A DNA stretch of 6,458 bases from Burkholderiaceae bacterium (GTDB lineage: Bacteria; Pseudomonadota; Gammaproteobacteria; Burkholderiales; Burkholderiaceae_E): contig JALQWJ010000086.1 of assembly GCA_023258775.1 (NCBI GenBank), positions 1 through 6,458 on the forward strand, given 5' to 3'. Each line of letters starts with the position of its first letter. Position 1 is the first letter of the stretch. Positions 1-6,431 of the stretch are shown here, in pieces. The notes under the pieces were generated by a model. That model searched no databases. It saw only the letters and a list, made by a program, of their open reading frames with translations, and was not told the origin of the DNA. A program made the translations under genes and the position numbers.

Positions 1-386
1 TCAAGTTTGGTTTGATTCCTGAGTTGGTCGGGCGATTACCAGTGATTGCAACCCTCGATGAACTGACTGAAGTAGCGCTCGTTGACATCTTAATCACACC
101 GAAGAATGCCCTGGTCAAACAGTACGCCCGACTTTTTGCCATGGAAAACGTCGAACTTGAGATTCGTCCTGAGGCGCTTCGGGCGATCGCTCGGAAGGCA
201 CTCAAGCGAAAAACCGGTGCTCGGGGGCTGCGCTCGATTTTGGAGTCATCACTCCTCGATGTCATGTTTGACCTACCCGGCCAGCAGCATGTCGCCAAGG
301 TGGTGTTGGACGAAAATGCGATCGAAGCCGGGGCAAAACCCCTGCTGATCTACGCCGAAACCGCCAAGGTAGCCGGTTCAAATTAA
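1..386 (+). CDS. clpX: ClpX, ATP-dependent unfoldase subunit of ClpXP (C-terminal part; 5' end outside window)
   Basis: The reading frame is open from the left edge, with the first full codon at 3 and the TAA stop at 384-386. It shows 127 residues of a protein that is normally about 420. The visible part begins [14 protein letters not shown], the ClpX segment carrying the arginine finger (codon 33-35). It continues with the [20 protein letters not shown] region and the sensor-2 motif GARGLRS at 216-236, ending in a KPLLIYAE tail typical of ClpX. From family knowledge, ClpX is a cytoplasmic AAA+ hexamer that unfolds tagged proteins and feeds them to ClpP. The zinc-binding domain, Walker motifs and ClpP-binding loop lie upstream of the window. 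lon follows 88 bp downstream in the same direction, the usual proteobacterial order. Identification is secure; only the 5' truncation limits the annotation. Confidence 0.97.
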   Translation, partial: KFGLIPELVGRLPVIATLDELTEVALVDILITPKNALVKQYARLFAMENVELEIRPEALRAIARKALKRKTGARGLRSILESSLLDVMFDLPGQQHVAKVVLDENAIEAGAKPLLIYAETAKVAGSN

Positions 387-403
387 ACTAGGGCTATGAC
401 CGA

Positions 404-450
404 GCCGCAAGTATTCCGAGGGCTAATGAGTCTCTCGGCAGTCGTGCGGC
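404..450 (+). promoter_or_regulatory. Possible two-tier stem-loop in the lon 5' leader
   Basis: In the clpX-lon gap an outer stem, GCCGCA (404-409) with TGCGGC (445-450), encloses an inner stem, CCGAGGG (416-422) with CTCTCGG (432-438, one G-U pair). The two stems are separated by a symmetric 6+6 base internal loop, and the apical loop is nine bases. No T-run follows, so this is not an intrinsic terminator of clpX. It ends 10 bases before the lon Shine-Dalgarno GGAG (461-464), so it does not mask that site directly. A role in translation, RNA stability or processing of a clpX-lon transcript is inference. I saw no convincing heat-shock (sigma-32) promoter in the gap. Confidence 0.4.
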
Positions 451-474
451 CTTGACCCATGGAGTAAAGCCAAG

Positions 475-2898
475 ATGAGCCAAGAAAACCTACAAGGACT
501 TCCTCTTTTGCCATTGCGTGATGTAGTGGTCTTCCCGCATATGGTGATCCCACTTTTTGTCGGTCGACCAAAGTCGATCAAAGCGCTTGAGAGCGCAATG
601 GAGCAGGGCCGCTCGATTATGCTGGTTGCCCAACGTCACGCTTCAAAAGACGATCCAAGCGCCGATGATATCCACCGCCTGGGTTGCGTCTCAAATATTC
701 TTCAAATGCTTAAGCTACCTGATGGTACGGTCAAAGTGTTGGTGGAGGGCGTACAGCGTGCACAAATTGATGCGGTTCACAGCGAAGACCCGCATTTCAC
801 CTGTGACTACCAATTGATCGAGATTGCAAGCGGAACTTCGCCTGAGATCGAAGCGCTTAGGCGAGCGATCCTGACCCAGTTTGACCAGTATGTGAAGTTA
901 AACAAGAAAATTCCACCTGAGATTCTGGCCTCGCTCGGCAGCATTGATGAGCCGGGACGAATGGCTGATACCGTCGCAGTCCATCTGCCCGTAAAAATCG
1001 AACAAAAACAAGAGATTCTGGAAACCTTCTCGGTGCATGAGCGGCTTGAAAAGTTACTCGCACTGATCGAATCAGAACTCGACATTTTGCAAGTTGAAAA
1101 GCGGATTCGCGGCCGCGTTAAACGGCAAATGGAGAAGTCCCAGCGTGAGTATTACCTTAATGAACAGGTTAAGGCCATCCAAAAAGAGCTTGGAGAGGGT
1201 GAGGATGGCGCTGACATGGAGGAGATTGACAAGAAAATTAAAGCGGCCCGCATGCCAAAAGAAGCGCTCAAAAAGGCAGAATCTGAGTTCAAGAAACTGC
1301 GTTTGATGTCGCCAATGTCAGCCGAGGCTACAGTTGTCAGAAACTATATCGATACACTGACTGGATTGCCTTGGCGCAAAAAGAGCAAGGTCAGTACTGA
1401 CCTTGAAAAGGCCGAGGAAATTCTCGATCAAGATCACTTCGGTCTTGAAAAGGTTAAAGAGCGCATCCTGGAGTATCTCGCGGTACAGCAGCGTGTTGAT
1501 AAGGTGAAGGCGCCTATTCTTTGTCTCGTAGGTCCCCCAGGCGTTGGTAAAACCTCGCTGGGTCAGTCGATGGCCAAGGCCACAAATCGAAAGTTTGTGC
1601 GGATGGCGCTCGGTGGTGTTCGCGATGAGGCTGAAATCCGAGGGCATCGTCGCACTTATATCGGTTCGATGCCAGGAAAGATCCTGCAAAACCTAACGAA
1701 GGTTGCTGTACGAAATCCTTTGTTTTTGCTCGATGAAGTCGACAAACTCGGGATGGATTTTCGCGGCGACCCGGCTAGTGCCTTGCTCGAGGTTCTTGAT
1801 CCGGAACAAAACAGCACCTTTGTCGATCACTATGTTGAAGTTGAATACGACTTATCCGATGTGATGTTTGTAGCTACCGCGAATACGCTCAATATTCCAC
1901 CGGCTTTGCTCGACCGTATGGAAGTCATTCGCTTGTCGGGATACACCGAAGACGAAAAAGTTCATATCGCTCAACGTTATTTGTTACCAAAACAAATGAG
2001 TAACAACGGGCTGAAGGCCAATGAGCTGAATGTGGCTGAATCTGCGATCCGTGATGTTGTGCGGTACTACACCCGCGAGGCTGGTGTACGTTCACTCGAG
2101 CGGGAGATTTCTAAAATTTGTCGAAAGGTTGTCAAGTCGCTTTTGCTCGCGAAAAAGTCGTCTCGTGTTCAAGTGACTAGTAAAAACCTCGACAAGTATT
2201 TAGGTGTGCAGCGCTTTACCTTCGGAATCGCCGAAAAGGAAAACCAAATCGGACAGGTTACGGGTTTGGCATGGACTGAGGTTGGTGGCGAGCTGCTCAC
2301 CGTTGAAGCAGCTGCGGTTCCGGGTAAAGGCAAGGCATTATCGACTGGCAAACTGGGCGATGTCATGCAAGAGTCAGTGAAGGCAGCTATGACGGTCGTA
2401 CGCAGGCGAGCCGCCAGGCTTGGTATCGCACAGGACTTTCATGAAAAATGGGATCTGCATGTTCATGTCCCCGAGGGTGCGACACCCAAAGATGGTCCAA
2501 GCGCTGGCATTGCAATGACGACCGCCATGGTCTCGGTGTTTACAGGTATACCTGTTCGGTCCGATGTGGCAATGACCGGTGAGATTACCTTAAGGGGTGA
2601 GGTGCTCGCCATTGGTGGTTTAAAAGAAAAGCTGCTTGCAGCGCATCGCGGTGGTATTAAGACCGTTCTTATTCCTGAAGAGAACGTGAAGGATCTGCAG
2701 GAGATTCCCGATAACGTCAAGAACCGACTTGAGATTGTCCCTGTTAAGTGGATTGATCAGGTGCTTGATCTCGCCTTGCAATCAAAGCCAGCGCCTCTGC
2801 CCGAGGATTCCGAAGTCGCAGTTAAGGCTGTGGTTGACGCGCCCGCCGTGCTCAAGACTGGAGAGGAAAGCTTGACGACTGAGCGTTTGAAGCACTGA
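475..2898 (+). CDS. lon: Lon, ATP-dependent serine protease (LonA)
   Basis: This encodes 807 residues, complete, starting at ATG 475 with GGAG at 461-464 as Shine-Dalgarno. The N-terminal substrate-binding domain opens with [19 protein letters not shown] and runs to about residue 200. A charged helical linker follows (about 203-290). The AAA+ module has Walker A GPPGVGKT (353-360), pore loop Y395-I396, Walker B LLDE (D420/E421), sensor-1 N470, arginine finger R481 and sensor-2 R539. The protease domain has the Ser-Lys dyad S676 (in PKDGPSAG) and K719. All sit exactly three residues before their E. coli counterparts. From family knowledge, Lon is a cytoplasmic hexamer that degrades misfolded proteins and short-lived regulators. 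The tail after about residue 780 is Ala/Val/Glu-rich and makes the protein roughly 20 residues longer than E. coli Lon (784). No defect is seen. Confidence 0.98.
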   Translation: MSQENLQGLPLLPLRDVVVFPHMVIPLFVGRPKSIKALESAMEQGRSIMLVAQRHASKDDPSADDIHRLGCVSNILQMLKLPDGTVKVLVEGVQRAQIDAVHSEDPHFTCDYQLIEIASGTSPEIEALRRAILTQFDQYVKLNKKIPPEILASLGSIDEPGRMADTVAVHLPVKIEQKQEILETFSVHERLEKLLALIESELDILQVEKRIRGRVKRQMEKSQREYYLNEQVKAIQKELGEGEDGADMEEIDKKIKAARMPKEALKKAESEFKKLRLMSPMSAEATVVRNYIDTLTGLPWRKKSKVSTDLEKAEEILDQDHFGLEKVKERILEYLAVQQRVDKVKAPILCLVGPPGVGKTSLGQSMAKATNRKFVRMALGGVRDEAEIRGHRRTYIGSMPGKILQNLTKVAVRNPLFLLDEVDKLGMDFRGDPASALLEVLDPEQNSTFVDHYVEVEYDLSDVMFVATANTLNIPPALLDRMEVIRLSGYTEDEKVHIAQRYLLPKQMSNNGLKANELNVAESAIRDVVRYYTREAGVRSLEREISKICRKVVKSLLLAKKSSRVQVTSKNLDKYLGVQRFTFGIAEKENQIGQVTGLAWTEVGGELLTVEAAAVPGKGKALSTGKLGDVMQESVKAAMTVVRRRAARLGIAQDFHEKWDLHVHVPEGATPKDGPSAGIAMTTAMVSVFTGIPVRSDVAMTGEITLRGEVLAIGGLKEKLLAAHRGGIKTVLIPEENVKDLQEIPDNVKNRLEIVPVKWIDQVLDLALQSKPAPLPEDSEVAVKAVVDAPAVLKTGEESLTTERLKH

Positions 2899-2920
2899 TA
2901 AGTTTTTCTCATCCTCGGCG

Positions 2921-2929
2921 TGTTAGAAT
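2921..2929 (+). promoter_or_regulatory. Extended -10 element before the tRNA genes
   Basis: TGTTAGAAT contains a TG-n extension followed by TAGAAT (2924-2929), which matches the TATAAT consensus at five of six positions. A start about seven bases downstream would give a leader of roughly eight nucleotides before mature tRNA-Val at 2944, which is plausible. The -35 region is poor: only T-rich sequence around 2902-2908, compatible with an extended -10 promoter. It lies 22 bp after the lon stop, so read-through from lon could also feed the tRNAs. Confidence 0.5.
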
Positions 2930-2943
2930 CAAAGGCTCAAGTA

Positions 2944-3019
2944 GGGTGCTTAGCTCAGTTGGTAGAGCGGCGCCCTTACAAGGCGTAGGTCGGGGGTTCG
3001 AGCCCCTCAGCACCCACCA
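2944..3019 (+). tRNA. tRNA-Val, anticodon UAC
   Basis: A 76-nt cloverleaf. Acceptor stem GGGTGCT (2944-2950) pairs perfectly with AGCACCC (3009-3015), followed by discriminator A and an encoded CCA (3017-3019). D-stem is GCTC/GAGC. Anticodon stem is GCGCC/GGCGT (2970-2974, 2982-2986) with loop CTTACAA, giving anticodon TAC at 2977-2979, which reads GUA and other valine codons. T-stem is GGGGG/CCCTC around loop TTCGAGC. The gene sits 45 bp after the lon stop and 49 bp before tRNA-Asp. Every arm pairs, so it should be functional. Confidence 0.97.
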
Positions 3020-3031
3020 AGTTGTTCCTGC

Positions 3032-3058
3032 TTGAGCATATGAAGTTTGAGTTACAAT
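3032..3058 (+). promoter_or_regulatory. Possible separate promoter for tRNA-Asp
   Basis: Between the two tRNAs there is TACAAT (3053-3058), a good -10 box, with TTGAGC (3032-3037) as a possible -35. The 15-base spacer is shorter than the ideal 17. Initiation about seven bases past the -10 would fall at roughly 3065, four bases before the mature tRNA. The two tRNAs could equally be cut from one transcript. The same two blocks recur upstream of the DUF1178 gene at 6385-6429. Confidence 0.35.
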
Positions 3059-3068
3059 AGATGAATTC

Positions 3069-3145
3069 GGAGTGGTAGTTCAGTCGGTTAGAATACCGGC
3101 CTGTCACGCCGGGGGTCGCGGGTTCGAGTCCCGTCCACTCCGCCA
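3069..3145 (+). tRNA. tRNA-Asp, anticodon GUC
   Basis: A 77-nt cloverleaf. Acceptor stem GGAGTGG (3069-3075) pairs with CCACTCC (3135-3141), followed by discriminator G and encoded CCA (3143-3145). The discriminator G and the GUC anticodon are aspartate identity elements. Anticodon stem CCGGC/GCCGG (3096-3100, 3108-3112) holds loop CTGTCAC with anticodon GTC at 3103-3105. The T-arm contains GGTTCGAGTCC. It pairs with tRNA-Val as a two-gene tRNA cluster between lon and ppiD, and an intrinsic terminator lies about 48 bp downstream. Confidence 0.97.
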
Positions 3146-3192
3146 AGACTGAACAAGCGATGCGCAGAATTAAAAGCGGTCGCGCAAATAAG

Positions 3193-3216
3193 GGCGAACG
3201 AAAGTTCGCCTTTTTT
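3193..3216 (+). terminator. Intrinsic terminator after the tRNA pair, directly before ppiD
   Basis: A perfect 7-bp stem GGCGAAC (3193-3199) / GTTCGCC (3204-3210) is closed by a stable GAAA tetraloop and followed at once by six T residues (3211-3216). This is the standard form of a Rho-independent terminator and would end the lon/tRNA transcript. The T-run stops three bases before the ppiD Shine-Dalgarno GGAG (3220-3223), so there is essentially no room for a ppiD promoter downstream of it. Confidence 0.88.
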
Positions 3217-3229
3217 GTTGGAGCGCAAC

Positions 3230-5239
3230 ATGGGCCTTTTTGATTGGATCCGGGATCACAAGCGATTGATGCTTGGTGCGCTTATCGTTCTCATTTTCCC
3301 ATCGTTCGTGTTTTGGGGGATATCCGGCTACGATCAGTTTATGGGTGACGGTACCCACGTGGCCGAAGTGCATGGCCGACCGATAGCACGCGATCGTTTT
3401 GAATCTGCACATCGCGAGCAGCTCGATCAAATGCGTCGTATGGCCTCGATGACCGGGCAGCAGATCGATGCTGCTGCGCTTGATAATCCTGCGCTTCGGC
3501 AAGAAGTGCTTGATCGTCTCATCCAGGATGCGCTCTTGCAAGGTCAGGTTATTGATCGAAAGATTTACGTTGGCGATCTTCGTCTGCGCGAAGAAATCGG
3601 CAGCATTCCCAATCTTCGCAAAGCCGATGGTTCATTTAATTTAGAACAATATAAAACCTTGCTCGCAGCACAGGGCAAGTCCGAGTTTCAATTCGAACAA
3701 GGCCTTCGGCAAGAACTTGCGTTAAGAACCTTGCCAGAGGCACTCGGTGGCAGTGGTTTTCTTCCAACATCGGTGCTCGAGTCAATCGTTGCAGCACAAC
3801 TTGAAAAACGCGAGATAAGGCACCGCCTTTTCAGCACGAAACAGTTCAAGGATCAGGTCAAGCCGACGCAAGAGCAACTCGAGGCGTTCTTTCAGAAGGA
3901 AGCAAAGCGATTTGAACTTCCGGCCGTTGCCGATATTGAAATCCTGACGCTCCGTGCAAAAGACTTGGTTGCCAGTGAATCCGCCGACGCTGACGCGGTC
4001 AAGACCTTTTACGAGCAAAATCCGCAACGTTTTGGTGAACCTGAGCAGCGCCGCGCCAGCCATATTTTGCTTGAACTCTCTGCATCGGCCAATGAAGCAG
4101 CCAAAGCCCAAGCGCTCGAAAAGGCAAAATCCATCCTCGAATCAATTCGAGAGGGTAGGGACTTTGCCGCACTTGCAAAGCAGTGGTCAAAAGATTCAGG
4201 CTCGGCAGTACAAGGTGGTGATCTTGGCTTTTTCAGTCGTGACGCGATGGTCAAACCCTTTGCCGATGCAGTGTTTGCGATGAAAGTTGGCGCGGTGTCT
4301 GATCCTGTTCTCAGTGAGTTTGGTGTTCACGTGATCAAACTTACCGATATAAGACCTGCCAAGCTTAAGCCCTTCGAGCAGGTTCGTGGCGACATCGAGC
4401 AACAAATGAAGCAGGAAAAGGCGCAGAAGCGGTTCGCCGAATTGGCCGAAAGCTTCAGCAATACAATTTATGAGCAAAGTGATAGCCTCCAGCCGGCTGC
4501 AGCTAAGATCAATCAGCAGACGCTTACCCTTGAGGGCGTCCAGGCTGATGGTCGTTCTTTTTCTCCGAACTCGAAATCCTTTGAAAAGGCCGCAATTGAT
4601 CCACGAGTCTTGCGAGCGGTCTTTTCTGACGAATCGATTCGCTCTCGCAGGAACACAGACGCTATAGAAATTGCTCCAGGGGTGTTGGTCTCTGCTCGTT
4701 TAAGTCAGTACCAAGCGCCAAGCAAGCCAACGCTTGATGCGGTTCGCGAATCAGTGACTCAGGCATGGGTATTACAGGCTGCCGTGGAAAAAGCCAAGGC
4801 AGAAGGAGAAAAACTGATTGATACGCTTGGCAAAGAGCTTGGTCAGGCCGACCTTAGCGCAATCAAACCCGGACAACGCCTCAAACATGCTGCGCTTGAC
4901 GTACTGATGCAATCGTTTTCTGAGCCAGTTACCATCACGCGAGGTCAATCCTTGTCACTGGATCAGCAAAGCGTTCAGGCTGCATTTAAACTCGGCATGC
5001 AAGGTAAACAGCGTGTGAGTGGTCTTGTCGTTGGTGATCAGGGTTTTCGCGTCGTGTTTCTCAGCGCGGTAATTCCCGCTCCCGATGAACAACTGAAATC
5101 CTCAGTACCTATGGTCCGTGAGCAGCTTGCCTCGCTTGAAGGGCGTTTGTTATCGGAGCAATATCTGAAGTACCTTCGGGCGCAGGCCGATGTAAAAACA
5201 TTTCCTAATCGGATGACAGGTACTCCCGCGAAGCCCTGA
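3230..5239 (+). CDS. ppiD: PpiD-like periplasmic chaperone with SurA-type N-domain and one parvulin domain
   Basis: This encodes 669 residues. ATG 3230 is chosen because GGAG (3220-3223) lies six bases upstream and the product then starts MGLFDWIRDHKR, the usual PpiD N-terminus; an in-frame TTG at 3215 lies inside the terminator T-run and is rejected. A short basic cytoplasmic stretch precedes one membrane helix (about 13-32). A SurA/PpiD-type chaperone region follows (about 40-245), then a parvulin peptidyl-prolyl isomerase domain (about 273-373) with ASHILL (H278), D322, GGDLGFF (329-335), M340, F344 and FGVHVIKL (H367). The remaining 300 residues form the C-terminal PpiD region. From family knowledge, PpiD is anchored in the inner membrane, associates with the SecYEG translocon and helps exported proteins fold. 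It follows the tRNA terminator and faces mnmH tail to tail with a 35-bp gap. Confidence 0.93.
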   Translation: MGLFDWIRDHKRLMLGALIVLIFPSFVFWGISGYDQFMGDGTHVAEVHGRPIARDRFESAHREQLDQMRRMASMTGQQIDAAALDNPALRQEVLDRLIQDALLQGQVIDRKIYVGDLRLREEIGSIPNLRKADGSFNLEQYKTLLAAQGKSEFQFEQGLRQELALRTLPEALGGSGFLPTSVLESIVAAQLEKREIRHRLFSTKQFKDQVKPTQEQLEAFFQKEAKRFELPAVADIEILTLRAKDLVASESADADAVKTFYEQNPQRFGEPEQRRASHILLELSASANEAAKAQALEKAKSILESIREGRDFAALAKQWSKDSGSAVQGGDLGFFSRDAMVKPFADAVFAMKVGAVSDPVLSEFGVHVIKLTDIRPAKLKPFEQVRGDIEQQMKQEKAQKRFAELAESFSNTIYEQSDSLQPAAAKINQQTLTLEGVQADGRSFSPNSKSFEKAAIDPRVLRAVFSDESIRSRRNTDAIEIAPGVLVSARLSQYQAPSKPTLDAVRESVTQAWVLQAAVEKAKAEGEKLIDTLGKELGQADLSAIKPGQRLKHAALDVLMQSFSEPVTITRGQSLSLDQQSVQAAFKLGMQGKQRVSGLVVGDQGFRVVFLSAVIPAPDEQLKSSVPMVREQLASLEGRLLSEQYLKYLRAQADVKTFPNRMTGTPAKP

Positions 5240-5274
5240 TTCCTAGGTGATATTTCGGGGTAGGCATTGATGGT

Positions 5275-6381
5275 TTAATCGCTGCCACTTGGAAGCTCAT
5301 TGCTTACGCTGCGCACAAGCGAGCGCGCAAGGGTCTCAAGCGTTGCATGATCAAGACTATCGAGCGCAATGGGCTGTTTATTAGTACGATAATTTTTTGC
5401 GATCGATCGATCGTAAAGAGGATCGTAATATTTTTCGAGAAGATGACAGACAAAAGCCTCCATACGGCCATCACTCAGGCATTGCAAGAGTAGGCTGAAG
5501 GTCTCATTGGCCATGAAGGGTTTAAGCCTGAAAAGCTGCTTCTCCAGCGCTTGCGGTTGATCGATCCAGTGCTGATAATGCTTCAAAAGATACTGGGTTC
5601 TAAGATCAGCCGCGAGTTCGAGGTGGTGATGAGTAGCGCCACGCATTTTTTCGATCAGTGCCTCTGGGATTTGAATTTGCCCGATTTTGCGACTTTCTGA
5701 CTCCAGCCATACCGGCTTTTCCATATTGCATTGACCAAGGCTGAACCATAGTTTGGTTTCGAACAGGCGCTGGCTGGGTTGACTAAGCTTGGGCTGCGCG
5801 CCGAGCAGGGAACCGCGATGGCCTGCCAGCGCCTCAAGATCGATCACTTGCTCACCCTGTGCTTTAAGTTGATGGAGCAATTCAGTTTTGCCGCTTCCCG
5901 TTCTTCCAGCAATGATTCGGAAAAAAAGCTGGTTGATACGTTGAGCGCTATCTTCCATCACCCAGCGACGAAAGGCTTTGTAGCCACCATCCAAGACATC
6001 ACATCGAAAACCGATGCGCGCCAGAACCGTTGATAAAGAACCTGATCGATTGCCACCCCGCCAGCAATAAATCAGTAATCTGGCGTGCTTGTCGATGCCT
6101 CGTGCATATCGGTCGATAAGGCTTGCAATATTCCTCGCTACCAAGATGGCGCCTTCTCGTTTCGCCTTGAATGAGCCTTCACGCTGATACATCGTGCCGA
6201 TCAACTCACGCTGAAGATCGTCTAAAACTGGCCAGTTCACTGCGCCTGGCACATGGTCAAGCTGAAATTCTGAGGGGCTTCGTACATCAATGATGTGATC
6301 GTAAGACCAGCAATGAGGTGGTTCACCGGACCAAGTTTTATCGAAACACTGGCTAGGGCTTACTGAAAGCGCTTGTTTCAT
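5275..6381 (-). CDS. mnmH: MnmH, tRNA 2-selenouridine synthase (SelU/YbbB family)
   Basis: This encodes 368 residues on the minus strand, from ATG at 6381-6379 to TAA at 5277-5275. The N-terminal half is a rhodanese domain with IDVRSPSEF (31-39) and the catalytic cysteine C106 in YCWRGGNRS. The second half is a P-loop domain with Walker A GRTGSGKT (159-166), followed by the MnmH-specific DLEALAGHRGSLLG (181-194) and ESESRKIG (227-234). YYDPLYD (318-324) is another family signature. From family knowledge, MnmH geranylates 2-thiouridine at wobble position 34 of tRNA-Lys, -Glu and -Gln and then replaces the group with selenium from SelD-made selenophosphate. No selD is in the window. No other start codon lies in frame upstream. 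The nearest Shine-Dalgarno (GGAG, complement of 6395-6398) is 13 bases from the ATG, longer than usual. Confidence 0.95.
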   Translation of the reverse strand: MKQALSVSPSQCFDKTWSGEPPHCWSYDHIIDVRSPSEFQLDHVPGAVNWPVLDDLQRELIGTMYQREGSFKAKREGAILVARNIASLIDRYARGIDKHARLLIYCWRGGNRSGSLSTVLARIGFRCDVLDGGYKAFRRWVMEDSAQRINQLFFRIIAGRTGSGKTELLHQLKAQGEQVIDLEALAGHRGSLLGAQPKLSQPSQRLFETKLWFSLGQCNMEKPVWLESESRKIGQIQIPEALIEKMRGATHHHLELAADLRTQYLLKHYQHWIDQPQALEKQLFRLKPFMANETFSLLLQCLSDGRMEAFVCHLLEKYYDPLYDRSIAKNYRTNKQPIALDSLDHATLETLARSLVRSVSNELPSGSD

Positions 6382-6431
6382 GCTTTGAGCATATCTCCAT
6401 ATGGCTATTACGGAGCTATTACAATAGATCC
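6382..6431. promoter_or_regulatory. Divergent promoter region between mnmH and the DUF1178 gene
   Basis: These 50 bp must hold the start signals of two divergent genes. On the plus strand TACAAT (6420-6425) is a good -10 box, but no convincing -35 stands 16-18 bp upstream. On the minus strand another TACAAT (complement of 6435-6440) lies inside the DUF1178 coding start and would place mnmH initiation near 6428; its -35 would fall at or beyond the window edge. The palindrome CCATATGG (6397-6404) and a direct repeat at 6404-6422 are the other visible elements. The promoter assignments are inference. Confidence 0.45.
6404..6422. repeat. 8-bp direct repeat, 11-bp period, in the divergent promoter
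   Basis: GCTATTAC occurs at 6404-6411 and again at 6415-6422, separated by GGA. An 11-bp period is close to one helical turn, so both copies face the same side of the DNA, as in binding sites for proteins that contact direct repeats. The second copy overlaps the candidate -10 box of the DUF1178 gene, a position suited to repression. No known regulator is recognised from the motif. Confidence 0.5.

Noticed and set aside
451..464. CTTGACCCAT as a heat-shock (sigma-32) promoter for lon
   Set aside because: It resembles a -35 fused to part of a -10 without the required 13-15 base spacer, so it cannot work as a sigma-32 promoter.
1318..1689. 123-codon open frame on the minus strand inside lon
   Set aside because: It lies wholly antisense to the conserved AAA+ region of Lon, its product resembles no known family, and it has no supported start signal. 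It is a shadow of the real gene.
2944..3145. tRNA genes as an integration (att) site for a mobile element
   Set aside because: No integrase, no repeated tRNA 3' fragment downstream and no foreign genes are visible; conserved housekeeping genes lie on both sides.
3146..3192. CTGAAC (3149-3154) with TAAAAG (3171-3176) as a ppiD promoter
   Set aside because: Both boxes match the consensus poorly, and the RNA would still pass through the terminator at 3193-3216. Not strong enough to annotate.
3170..3541. 123-codon open frame on the minus strand over the terminator and ppiD 5' end
   Set aside because: It runs through the intrinsic terminator and antisense to the PpiD membrane anchor, with no recognisable domain. 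Judged spurious.
3782..4283. Several overlapping 60-110 codon frames on both strands inside ppiD
   Set aside because: All are out of frame with the well-supported PpiD parvulin region and have no family resemblance.
5401..5413. GATCGATCGATCG run as a microsatellite or repeat array
   Set aside because: It is only three tandem GATC units inside the intact mnmH frame (codons near IAKNY), better explained by coding sequence; reported only as part of the general GATC density.
5779..6033. 84-codon plus-strand frame inside mnmH
   Set aside because: It is antisense to the conserved P-loop and rhodanese regions of MnmH and shows no independent support.
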